Source of the DNA: Spirochaetales bacterium
Lineage (GTDB): Bacteria > Spirochaetota > Spirochaetia > SPDA01
Assembly: GCA_004525155.1 (NCBI GenBank)
Contig: SPDA01000005.1
Coordinates: 1-16,825, forward strand
Reading direction: 5' to 3'
DNA length: 16,825 nucleotides
Shown: positions 7,163 through 14,104 of the stretch, one piece after another
Position numbering within the stretch: the first letter of the stretch is position 1
Layout: each line of letters begins with the position of its first letter
Notes under the pieces: model-generated
The model's input: the letters and a program-made list of their open reading frames with translations, nothing else
The model's database searches: none
What the model was told of the DNA's origin: nothing
Translations under genes and position numbers: made by a program

Positions 7163-8248
7163 ATGGCTGAACGATCCAGCCGGAGGGCGTCTGTAAAACC
7201 AGCCGGCAGTGATGCCGCCGGCAGTGATGCCGCCGGTAGGCTTGAGCGTAACGCGGCGAGACTCGCAGGCTTGGCCGCTCGCGGGACTGTGCCGGAGGAA
7301 GGGCCCTACCGCGAATCGCTGGCCTCGGTAATGGCAGCCTTTTCCGGGGAATCCGGAGAAATACGGCCGGTAAACAAAAGGGGGCAGCCCGGAGGCCTCA
7401 TACGCCTTCTTCCGGATACGCCTGTTGTTCTTGTACCCGATCTCCACGGGCGCTGCGGTTTTTTTCTCTCTGTCCTCCGGCATGAACTGGAAGGCGGGAT
7501 GACGGTCCTCGAGGCCCTGTCGAAGGGCAGGGTGCAGGTGGTATGTCTGGGGGACGGGTTCCACGGCGAGAGCAGGGCGGCCGCCCGGTGGTTTGAAGCC
7601 TTACGGGAGTACAACGCCGGGTACAGCATCCGCAGAAACATGGACGGGGAAATGGCGGAGAACTTTGCGCTCATGGAAATGGTCATGACGGTGAAAACTG
7701 CCTTTCCCGGGTTCTTCCATTTTCTTAAAGGCAACCATGAAAATATTGCCAACGAATATGGAAACGGCAACTATCCTTTCGGGAAATTCGTGAACGAAGG
7801 GGAAATGGTCGCCGCCTATGTGAGGCAGTTCTATTCGCCCTTCTTCCTTGAGGATTACTATTCCTTCGAAAAACTGCTGCCGGTCTTCGTCCAGGGACGC
7901 AACTTTCTCGCCTCCCACGCGGAACCGGAACGTTTTTACACACCGGAGGAAATAATAGGCTGCCTGGAGCACGAAGAGGTGATATACGGCCTCACCTGGA
8001 CAGATAACGGTCAGGCGGAATTCGGCAGCGTGAAGAAAATGCTCATGCATTACCTTGCGGCCCCGTACGACAGACAAGGTTTCTACTTCGGCGGCCACCG
8101 GCCTGTGCCGGGGACTCATGCGCTCCGTGCAGGGGGCAGGTATGTGCAGATTCACAATCCTTCCAGGCAGATTATCGCAGTCATAGACCAGAATAAGGCC
8201 ATCGACCTTAAGGTTTCGATCATGGAACTCAAGTCTCCCCCTTCCTGA
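7163..8248 (+). CDS. Calcineurin-like metallophosphoesterase
   Basis: 361 residues. All five metallophosphoesterase blocks appear in order: VPDLHG (Asp93, His95), LGDGFHGE (Asp131, His134), GNHEN (Asn191, His192), ASHAEP (His252) and GGHRPVPG (His312). These bind a two-metal centre that cleaves phosphate mono- or diesters. The arrangement, with HGE after the second Asp, resembles protein-phosphatase and Ap4A-hydrolase-like members, but the substrate cannot be read. The first 85 residues are a basic, Ala/Gly/Ser-rich extension with a tandem SDAAG repeat and no conserved motif. There is no signal peptide, so it is probably cytoplasmic, unlike its exported neighbour 6 bases upstream. The ATG has AAGGCAG close by as ribosome binding site. 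Confidence 0.85.
   Translation: MAERSSRRASVKPAGSDAAGSDAAGRLERNAARLAGLAARGTVPEEGPYRESLASVMAAFSGESGEIRPVNKRGQPGGLIRLLPDTPVVLVPDLHGRCGFFLSVLRHELEGGMTVLEALSKGRVQVVCLGDGFHGESRAAARWFEALREYNAGYSIRRNMDGEMAENFALMEMVMTVKTAFPGFFHFLKGNHENIANEYGNGNYPFGKFVNEGEMVAAYVRQFYSPFFLEDYYSFEKLLPVFVQGRNFLASHAEPERFYTPEEIIGCLEHEEVIYGLTWTDNGQAEFGSVKKMLMHYLAAPYDRQGFYFGGHRPVPGTHALRAGGRYVQIHNPSRQIIAVIDQNKAIDLKVSIMELKSPPS
7205..7234 (+). repeat. Tandem duplication of 15 bases inside the phosphoesterase gene
   Basis: The unit GGCAGTGATGCCGCC occurs twice in a row (7205-7219 and 7220-7234). It adds five residues in frame to the low-complexity N-terminal extension, so copy number can change without breaking the gene. Confidence 0.85.
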
Positions 8249-8340
8249 AAGGTACCGGGAAAAGAAAAGAATCTGACTTAAAAACTTGAAAATACCCGTA
8301 AAAATCATTTGGGAGGCCGCTTATCCTGCCGATGTATAAA

Positions 8341-8347
8341 GAGGAGG
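8341..8347 (+). promoter_or_regulatory. Ribosome binding site of flgN, with possible CsrA-type GGA motifs
   Basis: GAGGAGG stands 6 bases before the ATG at 8354 and fixes that start; an in-frame start at 8309 would lie upstream of this site. The stretch holds two GGA triplets (8343-8345 and 8346-8348), and another GGA is found at 8312-8314. Such motifs at a ribosome binding site are what CsrA recognises, but binding here is only inferred. Confidence 0.6.
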
Positions 8348-8353
8348 AATAGC

Positions 8354-8881
8354 ATGAGTCCTGAAGTATTCACCGCCGGAACGAAAACCGGCAATGACGC
8401 GGGTATCCTTATCGAAACAATGAAAAAGGAACTGGATCTCCTCAACCTCTACGCGGTGCATGAGGAGCAGGTCCAGAAATTCATAAAAAAAAGAAACTGG
8501 AAGAGTCTCGAAAAATATATACGGGAAATGGATGCCTTGAGCCTTACCATCCAGACTGTGGAGGAAGAGCGTGTTGCGTTTTTTCAGGCAGAGAGAAACG
8601 ACCTGGGTCTGCCTGAAGATGCCGGGTTCTACCAGGTGGCGGTGCGGTATCCTGTCGCGGAGCGGGAGGAACTTTCCCTGCTTTACCGGAACCTGAAACT
8701 CGCCCTGCTGCGGATTCACGGTATTACCGAGTGCATCGACTCCTATTCCCGCACGGCCGTAGACATCGTGCAGCATGCGCTGAAGGACCTGTTTCCCTAC
8801 CGTAAGGGAAATCTCTATTCGAAGCGCGGAAAATCGGTTCCCCTGGACGGGGACGCGCTTGTAATAAGCCATAATTCATAG
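8354..8881 (+). CDS. flgN: FlgN-family flagellar export chaperone
   Basis: 175 residues, almost entirely helical by pattern, with Leu/Lys/Glu-rich segments at about 15-80 (ETMKKELDLLNLYAVHEEQV) and 100-150, the fold of FlgN. In known systems FlgN binds the C-termini of FlgK and FlgL in the cytoplasm, keeps them unfolded and hands them to the flagellar type III export apparatus. The gene lies directly upstream of flgK and flgL, the two clients, which is the strongest support for the call because FlgN sequences diverge widely. Its stop TAG forms part of the flgK ribosome binding site, so translation of the two is probably coupled. The 105 bases before it (8249-8353) show no convincing promoter. 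Confidence 0.8.
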   Translation: MSPEVFTAGTKTGNDAGILIETMKKELDLLNLYAVHEEQVQKFIKKRNWKSLEKYIREMDALSLTIQTVEEERVAFFQAERNDLGLPEDAGFYQVAVRYPVAEREELSLLYRNLKLALLRIHGITECIDSYSRTAVDIVQHALKDLFPYRKGNLYSKRGKSVPLDGDALVISHNS

Positions 8882-8891
8882 GGGAAAAAGT

Positions 8892-10772
8892 ATGCAGTCG
8901 ACATTTGCAGGAATCGAGCTTGGAAAACGCGGCCTCATTGCCCACAACCAGGCCCTTCAGACCGTAGGTCATAACCTGTCCAACGCTTCCACGGAAGGGT
9001 ACAGCCGTCAGCGCGTGGAATTCAAACCCACGGACCCCCTGGATATGCCTCAGCTCAACCGTGAAGAGAGGCCCGGACAGGTCGGGCAGGGTGTCGATGT
9101 CGCTGTGGTGGAAAGAATTAAGGACACGATCCTCGAAGGCCGCATCGTAAAGCAGGCCAATGCGCAGGCTTACTGGGAATCCCGGGACAAATTCATACTC
9201 ATGGTGGAACAGGTGTACAACGAGCCCACGGAACTCAGTGTCCGGACCCTTATGGACAAGTTCTGGGAATCCTGGCAGGACCTCTCGCTTTCGCCGTCGG
9301 AGGGTTCAGTACGGAAATCTGTGCTCGAACGCGGATCGGCCCTTATGGACGGCATTCACGAGCGTTACCAGTCTCTCAAGGATATAAGGGACATGCTCGA
9401 GCTGGAGGTTACAGCCTCCGTGGAACAGATTAACAAAACCACGTCGGATATAGCGCAGCTTAACGAACAGATCGTCAAGGTGAAGGCAATGGGGGACAAT
9501 CCCAATGACCTCCTGGACAGGAGGGACCTGCTCGTCAACCAGCTTTCCGGCATGCTCGATATTACCGTGGACAACAGGGACCCTGATGAGTTCACCATAC
9601 ATACCGGCGGCATGATGCTGGTCCAGGGACGGGTGCGGGAGCAGCTCCGGGCGGTGATGGACCCTGCCAACGAGGGATATTCCCGGGTTGAGTGGGACAA
9701 AACCGGCGAGGGCGCCTATTTCCGGGGCGGTAAACTGTCATCCCAGCTGGAGCTGAGGGACCAGGACCTCCGGGACGAGATACAGAAGCTCGATCTGATG
9801 ACGGTGAACCTTGCCGACATGGTTAACGACATTCACAGGAGCGGTTACGGAATAAACGGTAAAACCGGCGTCAATTTTTTCAACGAGTATCCCGCGGTAT
9901 TGAACGTGAACGGCAATTACGACAGAAACGGGGACGGCGCCTTCGATTCCACGTATCTTTTCCGGATAACCGGCATTCATTCCTTGGATCCCCAGGAACA
10001 GACGGGTTTGAGGGGTGCCATGACGCTCTCCGGCGCAGAAGGGCCGGTTACAATAGACTATTTCCCCACGGACACAGTCGAGGACATAATCAAGCGTATC
10101 AATACATCCGGTTCCGAAATAATGGCGGGGCTGGATTTGAATGGGAAACTGTTTCTTAAGGCAACACCTTCTTCCAATATGGAAAACCCTGATTTCGTAC
10201 TGCGGCGGATTGAGGACAGCGATCAGTTCCTCGCGGGTTACGCAGGTATCCTTGCAGGTCCGGGTCCCGGCGGCGCCTATAACTGGGACCGGGCGGACGC
10301 GGCCCTTTCCTTGAGGGCGGGGGAAGGTCTCACATACGCCGTATCTCCCCTGGCGCACCCCGCCGGATGGATTGAAATAAATGACGCCGTCAAGGCGGAC
10401 ATCAAGACCATTGCCGCGGGCTTCGGCGAAAACGGCAGACCTGCGCAGCCCGGGGACGGTTCCGCGGCTCTGGCCGTGGCTGCCTTACGGAATACGCCTG
10501 TCATGATTGGGGCCATGGCGAGTTTTGATGAATATTTTTCACAGGCGGTGGCGGACATAGGACTCAAAGGGGAAACCGCCGCAAGGGCTCTTGCTACCCA
10601 GGAAGCAATAATGAAGGACCTCACCGATTTGAAAAAATCCATCTCCGGGGTCAATATCGATGAAGAACTTTCCAATATGATAAAATTCCAGCACGGGTAC
10701 GCTGCGGCGGCCCGGTTTATCACCACTGTGGACAAGATGCTGGAAACCATAATAAACAGGCTTGGAGTGTAA
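8892..10772 (+). CDS. flgK: Flagellar hook-associated protein 1 (hook-filament junction)
   Basis: 626 residues, against about 550 in enterobacteria. FlgK is exported and forms the first junction ring between hook and filament. The N-terminus FAGIELGKRGLIAHNQALQT with GHNLSNASTEGYSRQRV is the classic axial-protein signature, and the C-terminus (SGVNIDEELSNMIKFQHGYA to the end) forms the partner coiled coil. The extra length is a middle insertion at about 355-455 with a region resembling the flagellin hook-IN motif (TVEDIIKRINTSGSEIMAGL). Just before it, DRNGDGAFD (344-352) looks like an EF-hand-type calcium loop. In spirochaetes the filament is periplasmic, so this protein would act there. AGGGG at the flgN stop serves as ribosome binding site, and flgL follows after 3 bases. 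Confidence 0.96.
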   Translation: MQSTFAGIELGKRGLIAHNQALQTVGHNLSNASTEGYSRQRVEFKPTDPLDMPQLNREERPGQVGQGVDVAVVERIKDTILEGRIVKQANAQAYWESRDKFILMVEQVYNEPTELSVRTLMDKFWESWQDLSLSPSEGSVRKSVLERGSALMDGIHERYQSLKDIRDMLELEVTASVEQINKTTSDIAQLNEQIVKVKAMGDNPNDLLDRRDLLVNQLSGMLDITVDNRDPDEFTIHTGGMMLVQGRVREQLRAVMDPANEGYSRVEWDKTGEGAYFRGGKLSSQLELRDQDLRDEIQKLDLMTVNLADMVNDIHRSGYGINGKTGVNFFNEYPAVLNVNGNYDRNGDGAFDSTYLFRITGIHSLDPQEQTGLRGAMTLSGAEGPVTIDYFPTDTVEDIIKRINTSGSEIMAGLDLNGKLFLKATPSSNMENPDFVLRRIEDSDQFLAGYAGILAGPGPGGAYNWDRADAALSLRAGEGLTYAVSPLAHPAGWIEINDAVKADIKTIAAGFGENGRPAQPGDGSAALAVAALRNTPVMIGAMASFDEYFSQAVADIGLKGETAARALATQEAIMKDLTDLKKSISGVNIDEELSNMIKFQHGYAAAARFITTVDKMLETIINRLGV

Positions 10773-10775
10773 CCT

Positions 10776-12023
10776 ATGAACCGAGTCAGCACAGACATGA
10801 ACAATGACAACATGCAGTATTACATGAAGCTCCGTGAATGGAAAATGAACGAGCTTGAAAACAAAATCGGCGGACAGACCAGGATAAAAAACCTCCGCGA
10901 CGATCCTGTGGCGGCAGCGCATGCCGTTAAATTTGATTCAAAAATTTTCAGGATCGGTCAGTTTGCGGACAACGCATCCAAGGTCCAGGGCGATCTCAGG
11001 GTGGCGGAAGGCTACCTTCAGGAAGCGGTATCCATAACGCAGAGGGTCAGGGAACTGGCGATAACCGGGGCCCAGGGCACCTTTACCAGGCAGGATACAT
11101 CCTACATGGCGGAGGAAGTGGACCAGCTTCTCAAGGAACTGATAGAGATCGGCAATGCCAGGGCCGGGGACGGCACCACCATTTTTTCCGGCGACAGACA
11201 GCAGAGCCTGGCCTATAAGGCCGCACTGGGCTCCCTTCCGGGGGTCGCGGGGGAGAGGGTAGTGTCCCTCGAATATGTGGGGACCACCAATGAGAACCAG
11301 GCGGAAATTTCCGACGGCAATTATATTACCGCCAATTTCCCGGGCAACGCGGTCTTCTGGGCGGAACCTCAAGTCATCATATCAGGGGTGAATGCCACAG
11401 CCTACAAAGCGCCCGAAGACAGCGCCATTTCGGTATCCGGCAACACGATACCTGTCAAGGCCGGGGACAATATTTCCGCCATTATCGCGAGAATCAATGA
11501 TTCCGGCGCTCCGGTTCGGGCCAAGCTCGATCCAGTACGCAATTCCCTCGTTCTCGAGACCACGACACCCCACCAGCTCTGGCTTGAAGACCTGGGGCAG
11601 GGAAAGGTGCTCCAGAGCCTCGGCATTCTAAAGGATGACGGTTCCCGTCCCCCGCAGAATGTCGCCTCGGATGCCAGGATTTCCGGAGGTTCACTGTTCG
11701 ACATGGTCATGTATGTGCGCGACAATCTCTACCAGGGCAATCAGGAAGACCTGGGGGGCGCCGGTATCCGCGGTATAGACAGCGCCCTGAACAACATGCT
11801 TACCTCTGTCGCGGAACTGGGCGCCAGGGACGAAAGACTGCAGGTGGTTTCCCGGAGGCTCGAGCGGGAATCCGCGGAAATGACGGGCAACCTTTCGAGG
11901 GAAACGGACATAGACATGGCTCAGGCTATAACCGACCTGAAAATGATGGAATTCGTGCACAAAGCCGCCCTTCAGGCCGCGGGCAGGGTTTTGTCGCCGA
12001 CTCTGCTGGATTTCATGAGGTAA
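10776..12023 (+). CDS. flgL: Flagellar hook-associated protein 3 (hook-filament junction)
   Basis: 415 residues, about 100 more than the usual 300-320. FlgL forms the second junction layer and contacts the first flagellin subunits. The N-terminus (MNRVSTDMNNDNMQYYMKLR) and a helical region to about 130, with GRDDPV-like text reading NLRDDPVAAAHA (39-50), fit the flagellin-like fold; the C-terminus ends with the helical segment LSRETDIDMAQAITDLKMME (373-392) and LQAAGRVLSPTLLDFM. The extra length lies at about 205-287 and resembles the hook-IN-like insertion of the neighbouring FlgK. It begins 3 bases after flgK, with GGAG of the flgK end as ribosome binding site. fliW follows after 3 bases. 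Confidence 0.95.
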   Translation: MNRVSTDMNNDNMQYYMKLREWKMNELENKIGGQTRIKNLRDDPVAAAHAVKFDSKIFRIGQFADNASKVQGDLRVAEGYLQEAVSITQRVRELAITGAQGTFTRQDTSYMAEEVDQLLKELIEIGNARAGDGTTIFSGDRQQSLAYKAALGSLPGVAGERVVSLEYVGTTNENQAEISDGNYITANFPGNAVFWAEPQVIISGVNATAYKAPEDSAISVSGNTIPVKAGDNISAIIARINDSGAPVRAKLDPVRNSLVLETTTPHQLWLEDLGQGKVLQSLGILKDDGSRPPQNVASDARISGGSLFDMVMYVRDNLYQGNQEDLGGAGIRGIDSALNNMLTSVAELGARDERLQVVSRRLERESAEMTGNLSRETDIDMAQAITDLKMMEFVHKAALQAAGRVLSPTLLDFMR

Positions 12024-12026
12024 TGC

Positions 12027-12488
12027 ATGCAAATTCAGACAAAACCCTACGGCCTCATAGACGCGGACGAACGCCAGCGCCTCCAGTTTCCATTCGGTAT
12101 TTTCGGTTTTGAGAATCTCAAGAACTACATCCTGATGGATGCCCGGGAACAGCCGTTTTTCTGGCTGCAGTCCCTCGATGTTCCGGAAATAGCTTTTATT
12201 CTTATTAACCCCTACCTGTTCCGGCCCGACTACTCCGCCGAGGTTGACCCCTTGGATCTGGAAGAGATAAGAATCGAAAAACAAGAAGACGTTCTCATTT
12301 TTGCCATAGTCACCATACCGGAGAACCAGGCAAGGATGACGGCCAACCTTCAGGGGCCCATCCTCATAAACCGGAAGGAAAAGGTCGGGAGACAATCGAT
12401 CTCGACCAATCCCCGATGGAAGACAAAGCACCTGATTCTTGAAGAACTGGCGGCCCTGGGGAAATCGAATGCTCATACTATCGCGTAA
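12027..12488 (+). CDS. fliW: Flagellar assembly factor FliW (CsrA antagonist)
   Basis: 153 residues, the full family length. FliW binds free flagellin and, alternatively, CsrA; when flagellin has been exported, FliW sequesters CsrA and lets flagellin be made. Seen: [18 protein letters not shown] (37-54 region), [19 protein letters not shown] with the typical 'W-x-Q-S-x-D-x-P-x-x-A-F' pattern, and the late segment [20 protein letters not shown] with 'T-x-N-L-x-x-P'. The ribosome binding site GAGG sits inside the last flgL codons. The last 20 bases overlap csrA in another frame, so the two partners are made from one transcript with coupled translation. Confidence 0.96.
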   Translation: MQIQTKPYGLIDADERQRLQFPFGIFGFENLKNYILMDAREQPFFWLQSLDVPEIAFILINPYLFRPDYSAEVDPLDLEEIRIEKQEDVLIFAIVTIPENQARMTANLQGPILINRKEKVGRQSISTNPRWKTKHLILEELAALGKSNAHTIA

Positions 12489-12717
12489 AGTCAACGAAAC
12501 CATCATAATCGGCGATCAGATTGAGGTTTCCATTATCGACATCAAGGGCGATCAGGTAAAACTCGGCATTAAAGCCCCGGGACATGTCAAAGTTTATCGA
12601 ATGGAAATATACAGGGCCATCCAGGAAGAAAACAAGGCTGCAGTCCTGGGAGCTCCGGTCAAAATTCCGGAACTGGAAGCCTTGAAAAAGCTCAAAGGCT
12701 CTTCCGGAGATCTCTGA
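12469..12717 (+). CDS. csrA: CsrA/RsmA translational regulator
   Basis: 82 residues. CsrA is a dimeric RNA-binding protein that blocks ribosome binding at GGA motifs; in bacteria with FliW its key target is flagellin m[23 protein letters not shown] at the N-terminus and the [14 protein letters not shown] segment with Arg44, the main RNA-contacting residue, are conserved. The start was set at 12469 because the family always begins MLIL; an in-frame start at 12439 would add ten foreign residues. GGGGA (12459-12463) is the ribosome binding site, inside fliW. A C-terminal tail of about 20 residues exceeds the enterobacterial form and is like those of FliW-containing species, where the extension helps FliW bind. 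Tandem TGA-TAA ends it, and the last 26 bases overlap tsaB tail to tail. Confidence 0.96.
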   Translation: MLILSRKVNETIIIGDQIEVSIIDIKGDQVKLGIKAPGHVKVYRMEIYRAIQEENKAAVLGAPVKIPELEALKKLKGSSGDL

Positions 12718-13363
12718 TAAGCTCAGCGTCGCTTTTTCTTATATAGAGAGGGCCCTCGTCCGGGGGGTCCGGTCCGTTTCGTGACAGCCGTTCCAGTCCT
12801 GAGGGTATGAGACTCGCTGCGCGTCCCAGGGCTGAATCCGGGTCAACCGCGATATCCGGCACATTGAGTCTTTCCATGAGCATACCGGCCCCGGGACCCG
12901 TGAGTATCACCGGCCGGCAGGACTTCAGCAGGAATGAAATTTCCTCCGCGCCCGCGTCGAGGTATTCGCTTTTCCGTTCTCCGTCCTTAAAGAGGGCAGT
13001 GTAGAAACTGTTCTTCCGCGCGTCCAGAACAGGCAAAACAAGTCCGCTGTAAAAAGACAGGTGTGCCGCAAGCATGTCCAGGGTAGGTATGCTGACCAGG
13101 GGGCAGCCTGAAGCATACGAGATCCCTTTCGCCGTAGCCAGGCCGATACGCAGACCGGTAAAGGAGCCGGGCCCTTTGGCGCACACGATAAGCCCGAGGT
13201 CCCGGACCGAGATGCCTGCCTCCGCGAGCAGCGTCTGCATCAGGGGTACAAGCCTCTCCGAATGTTTGAGTTCCCCGGAAACGGAAAGGGTGTATGTTCC
13301 CTCTTCAGTTTTCAGGGCAAGGGAGAGCACCTGTGTTGAAGTGTCCAGGGCCAGGACCTTCAT
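12692..13363 (-). CDS. tsaB: tRNA t6A synthesis protein TsaB (YeaZ)
   Basis: 223 residues with the ASKHA fold of TsaB. TsaB is the non-catalytic partner that dimerises with TsaD and, with TsaE, transfers threonylcarbamoyl to A37 of tRNAs reading ANN codons. Seen: [17 protein letters not shown] at the N-terminus, [14 protein letters not shown] (33-46), and the hallmark [19 protein letters not shown] (64-82). The C-terminus ([15 protein letters not shown]) is typical. The ATG overlaps the tsaE stop as ATGA, so translation is coupled. The 3' end runs 26 bases into csrA on the other strand, leaving no room for a terminator between the genes. Confidence 0.95.
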   Translation of the reverse strand: MKVLALDTSTQVLSLALKTEEGTYTLSVSGELKHSERLVPLMQTLLAEAGISVRDLGLIVCAKGPGSFTGLRIGLATAKGISYASGCPLVSIPTLDMLAAHLSFYSGLVLPVLDARKNSFYTALFKDGERKSEYLDAGAEEISFLLKSCRPVILTGPGAGMLMERLNVPDIAVDPDSALGRAASLIPSGLERLSRNGPDPPDEGPLYIRKSDAELIRDLRKSL

Positions 13364-13785
13364 TCCGGAAGTCCCGAAACGGAAAACTGCCTTTTATTGT
13401 CCGGTAGAATGGCTATGTTCACGGTGATTACCGTGGGAGGGAGAAGGTCCGCGGCTTTTTCTCCCCATTCGATGAGGCAGATGCCGTTTCCGTAGAGCAG
13501 TTCCTCGAAGCCGAGATGGATCAGTTCCTCTCTGCCTGAAATACGGTATAAATCGATATGATAGAGGGTTTTACTGTTTGTGTATTCCTGGATGATGGTA
13601 AAACTGGGACTGATTATTTCTTCCGCCTCGATTCCCAGCCCGCGGGCAATTCCCTTCACAAGTACCGTTTTCCCGGCCCCGAGAGGCCCCGTAAGAGACA
13701 CCACGGCGCCATCAGGCAGGAGGCCGGAGAGTTTCCGCCCGAAGAGAAGCGTATCTGCGGCGCTGCCGGAAAGAAAGGTAATCAG
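13360..13785 (-). CDS. tsaE: tRNA t6A synthesis ATPase TsaE (YjeE), non-AUG start
   Basis: TsaE is a small P-loop ATPase that resets the TsaB-TsaD complex during t6A synthesis. Walker A GPLGAGKT (33-40), SPSFTIIQEY (the SPTF motif), LYHIDLYRI and LIEWGEKA are all present. Starting from the first usual start codon, GTG at 13704, would give 114 residues and drop a conserved N-terminal segment. The frame continues upstream without stop and encodes DTLLFGRKLSGLLPDGAVVS, which fits the family. There is no ATG, and no GTG or TTG that I found, between 13704 and the stop of the preceding gene at 13782-13784. I therefore place the start at CTG 13785 (141 residues), which overlaps that stop; ATT at 13782 is an alternative. 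AAGGAAG lies upstream at a fitting distance. Exact start is uncertain. Confidence 0.85.
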   Translation of the reverse strand: MITFLSGSAADTLLFGRKLSGLLPDGAVVSLTGPLGAGKTVLVKGIARGLGIEAEEIISPSFTIIQEYTNSKTLYHIDLYRISGREELIHLGFEELLYGNGICLIEWGEKAADLLPPTVITVNIAILPDNKRQFSVSGLPE

Positions 13786-14045
13786 GGGAGTCTTCCTTCC
13801 GTATCGAGAGCGCGGATATGGGCTTTCAGGGCCCGCATGAGAGGTATCAGCGGGTAATCGATGCTGTTCTTGAAATATACACGGATATTGGTCATGCCGG
13901 CGGCGTTTCTTTCAAGACTGAACTCGATCGTGCACGCCAGGGTGCTGCTGGCCGTTATTTCGAACACCGCCTCGCCGGAAAAAATTTTTCTGTATTCGAG
14001 GGGAAGATCCTTTTTGACGAGATTTTTTATTCCCATGATATTCAT
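13782..14045 (-). CDS. Hypothetical protein, 87 residues
   Basis: Starts MNIMGIKNLVKKDLPLEYRK. It has no signal peptide or membrane segment and mixes helical and strand-like stretches; the middle (about residues 25-60) alternates hydrophobic residues as in a beta-sheet. I do not recognise a family. An internal ATG at 14036 would shorten it by three residues; neither start has a clear Shine-Dalgarno sequence. It lies 59 bases after the PilZ gene, and its stop overlaps the proposed tsaE start, so it probably belongs to the same transcript. The Arg-rich and acidic residues near the C-terminus (ALKAHIRALDTEGRLP) suggest a soluble protein. The gap upstream shows no clear promoter. Confidence 0.7.
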   Translation of the reverse strand: MNIMGIKNLVKKDLPLEYRKIFSGEAVFEITASSTLACTIEFSLERNAAGMTNIRVYFKNSIDYPLIPLMRALKAHIRALDTEGRLP

Positions 14046-14104
14046 ACAGATACCAAAACAGTATGGAATCCTGTGGTCAATGAATTTAAACAGGGCTTAA
14101 ACGG

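Noticed and set aside
8328..8335. GCCGATGT upstream of flgN, resembling a sigma-28 -10 box
   Set aside because: Six of eight bases match, but the position 15 bases upstream reads TTGG and not TAAA, so there is no paired -35 element.
12748..12757. Perfect 10-base palindrome GAGGGCCCTC near the csrA/tsaB junction
   Set aside because: Inside tsaB coding sequence with no loop and no T run on either side, so it is not a usable terminator.
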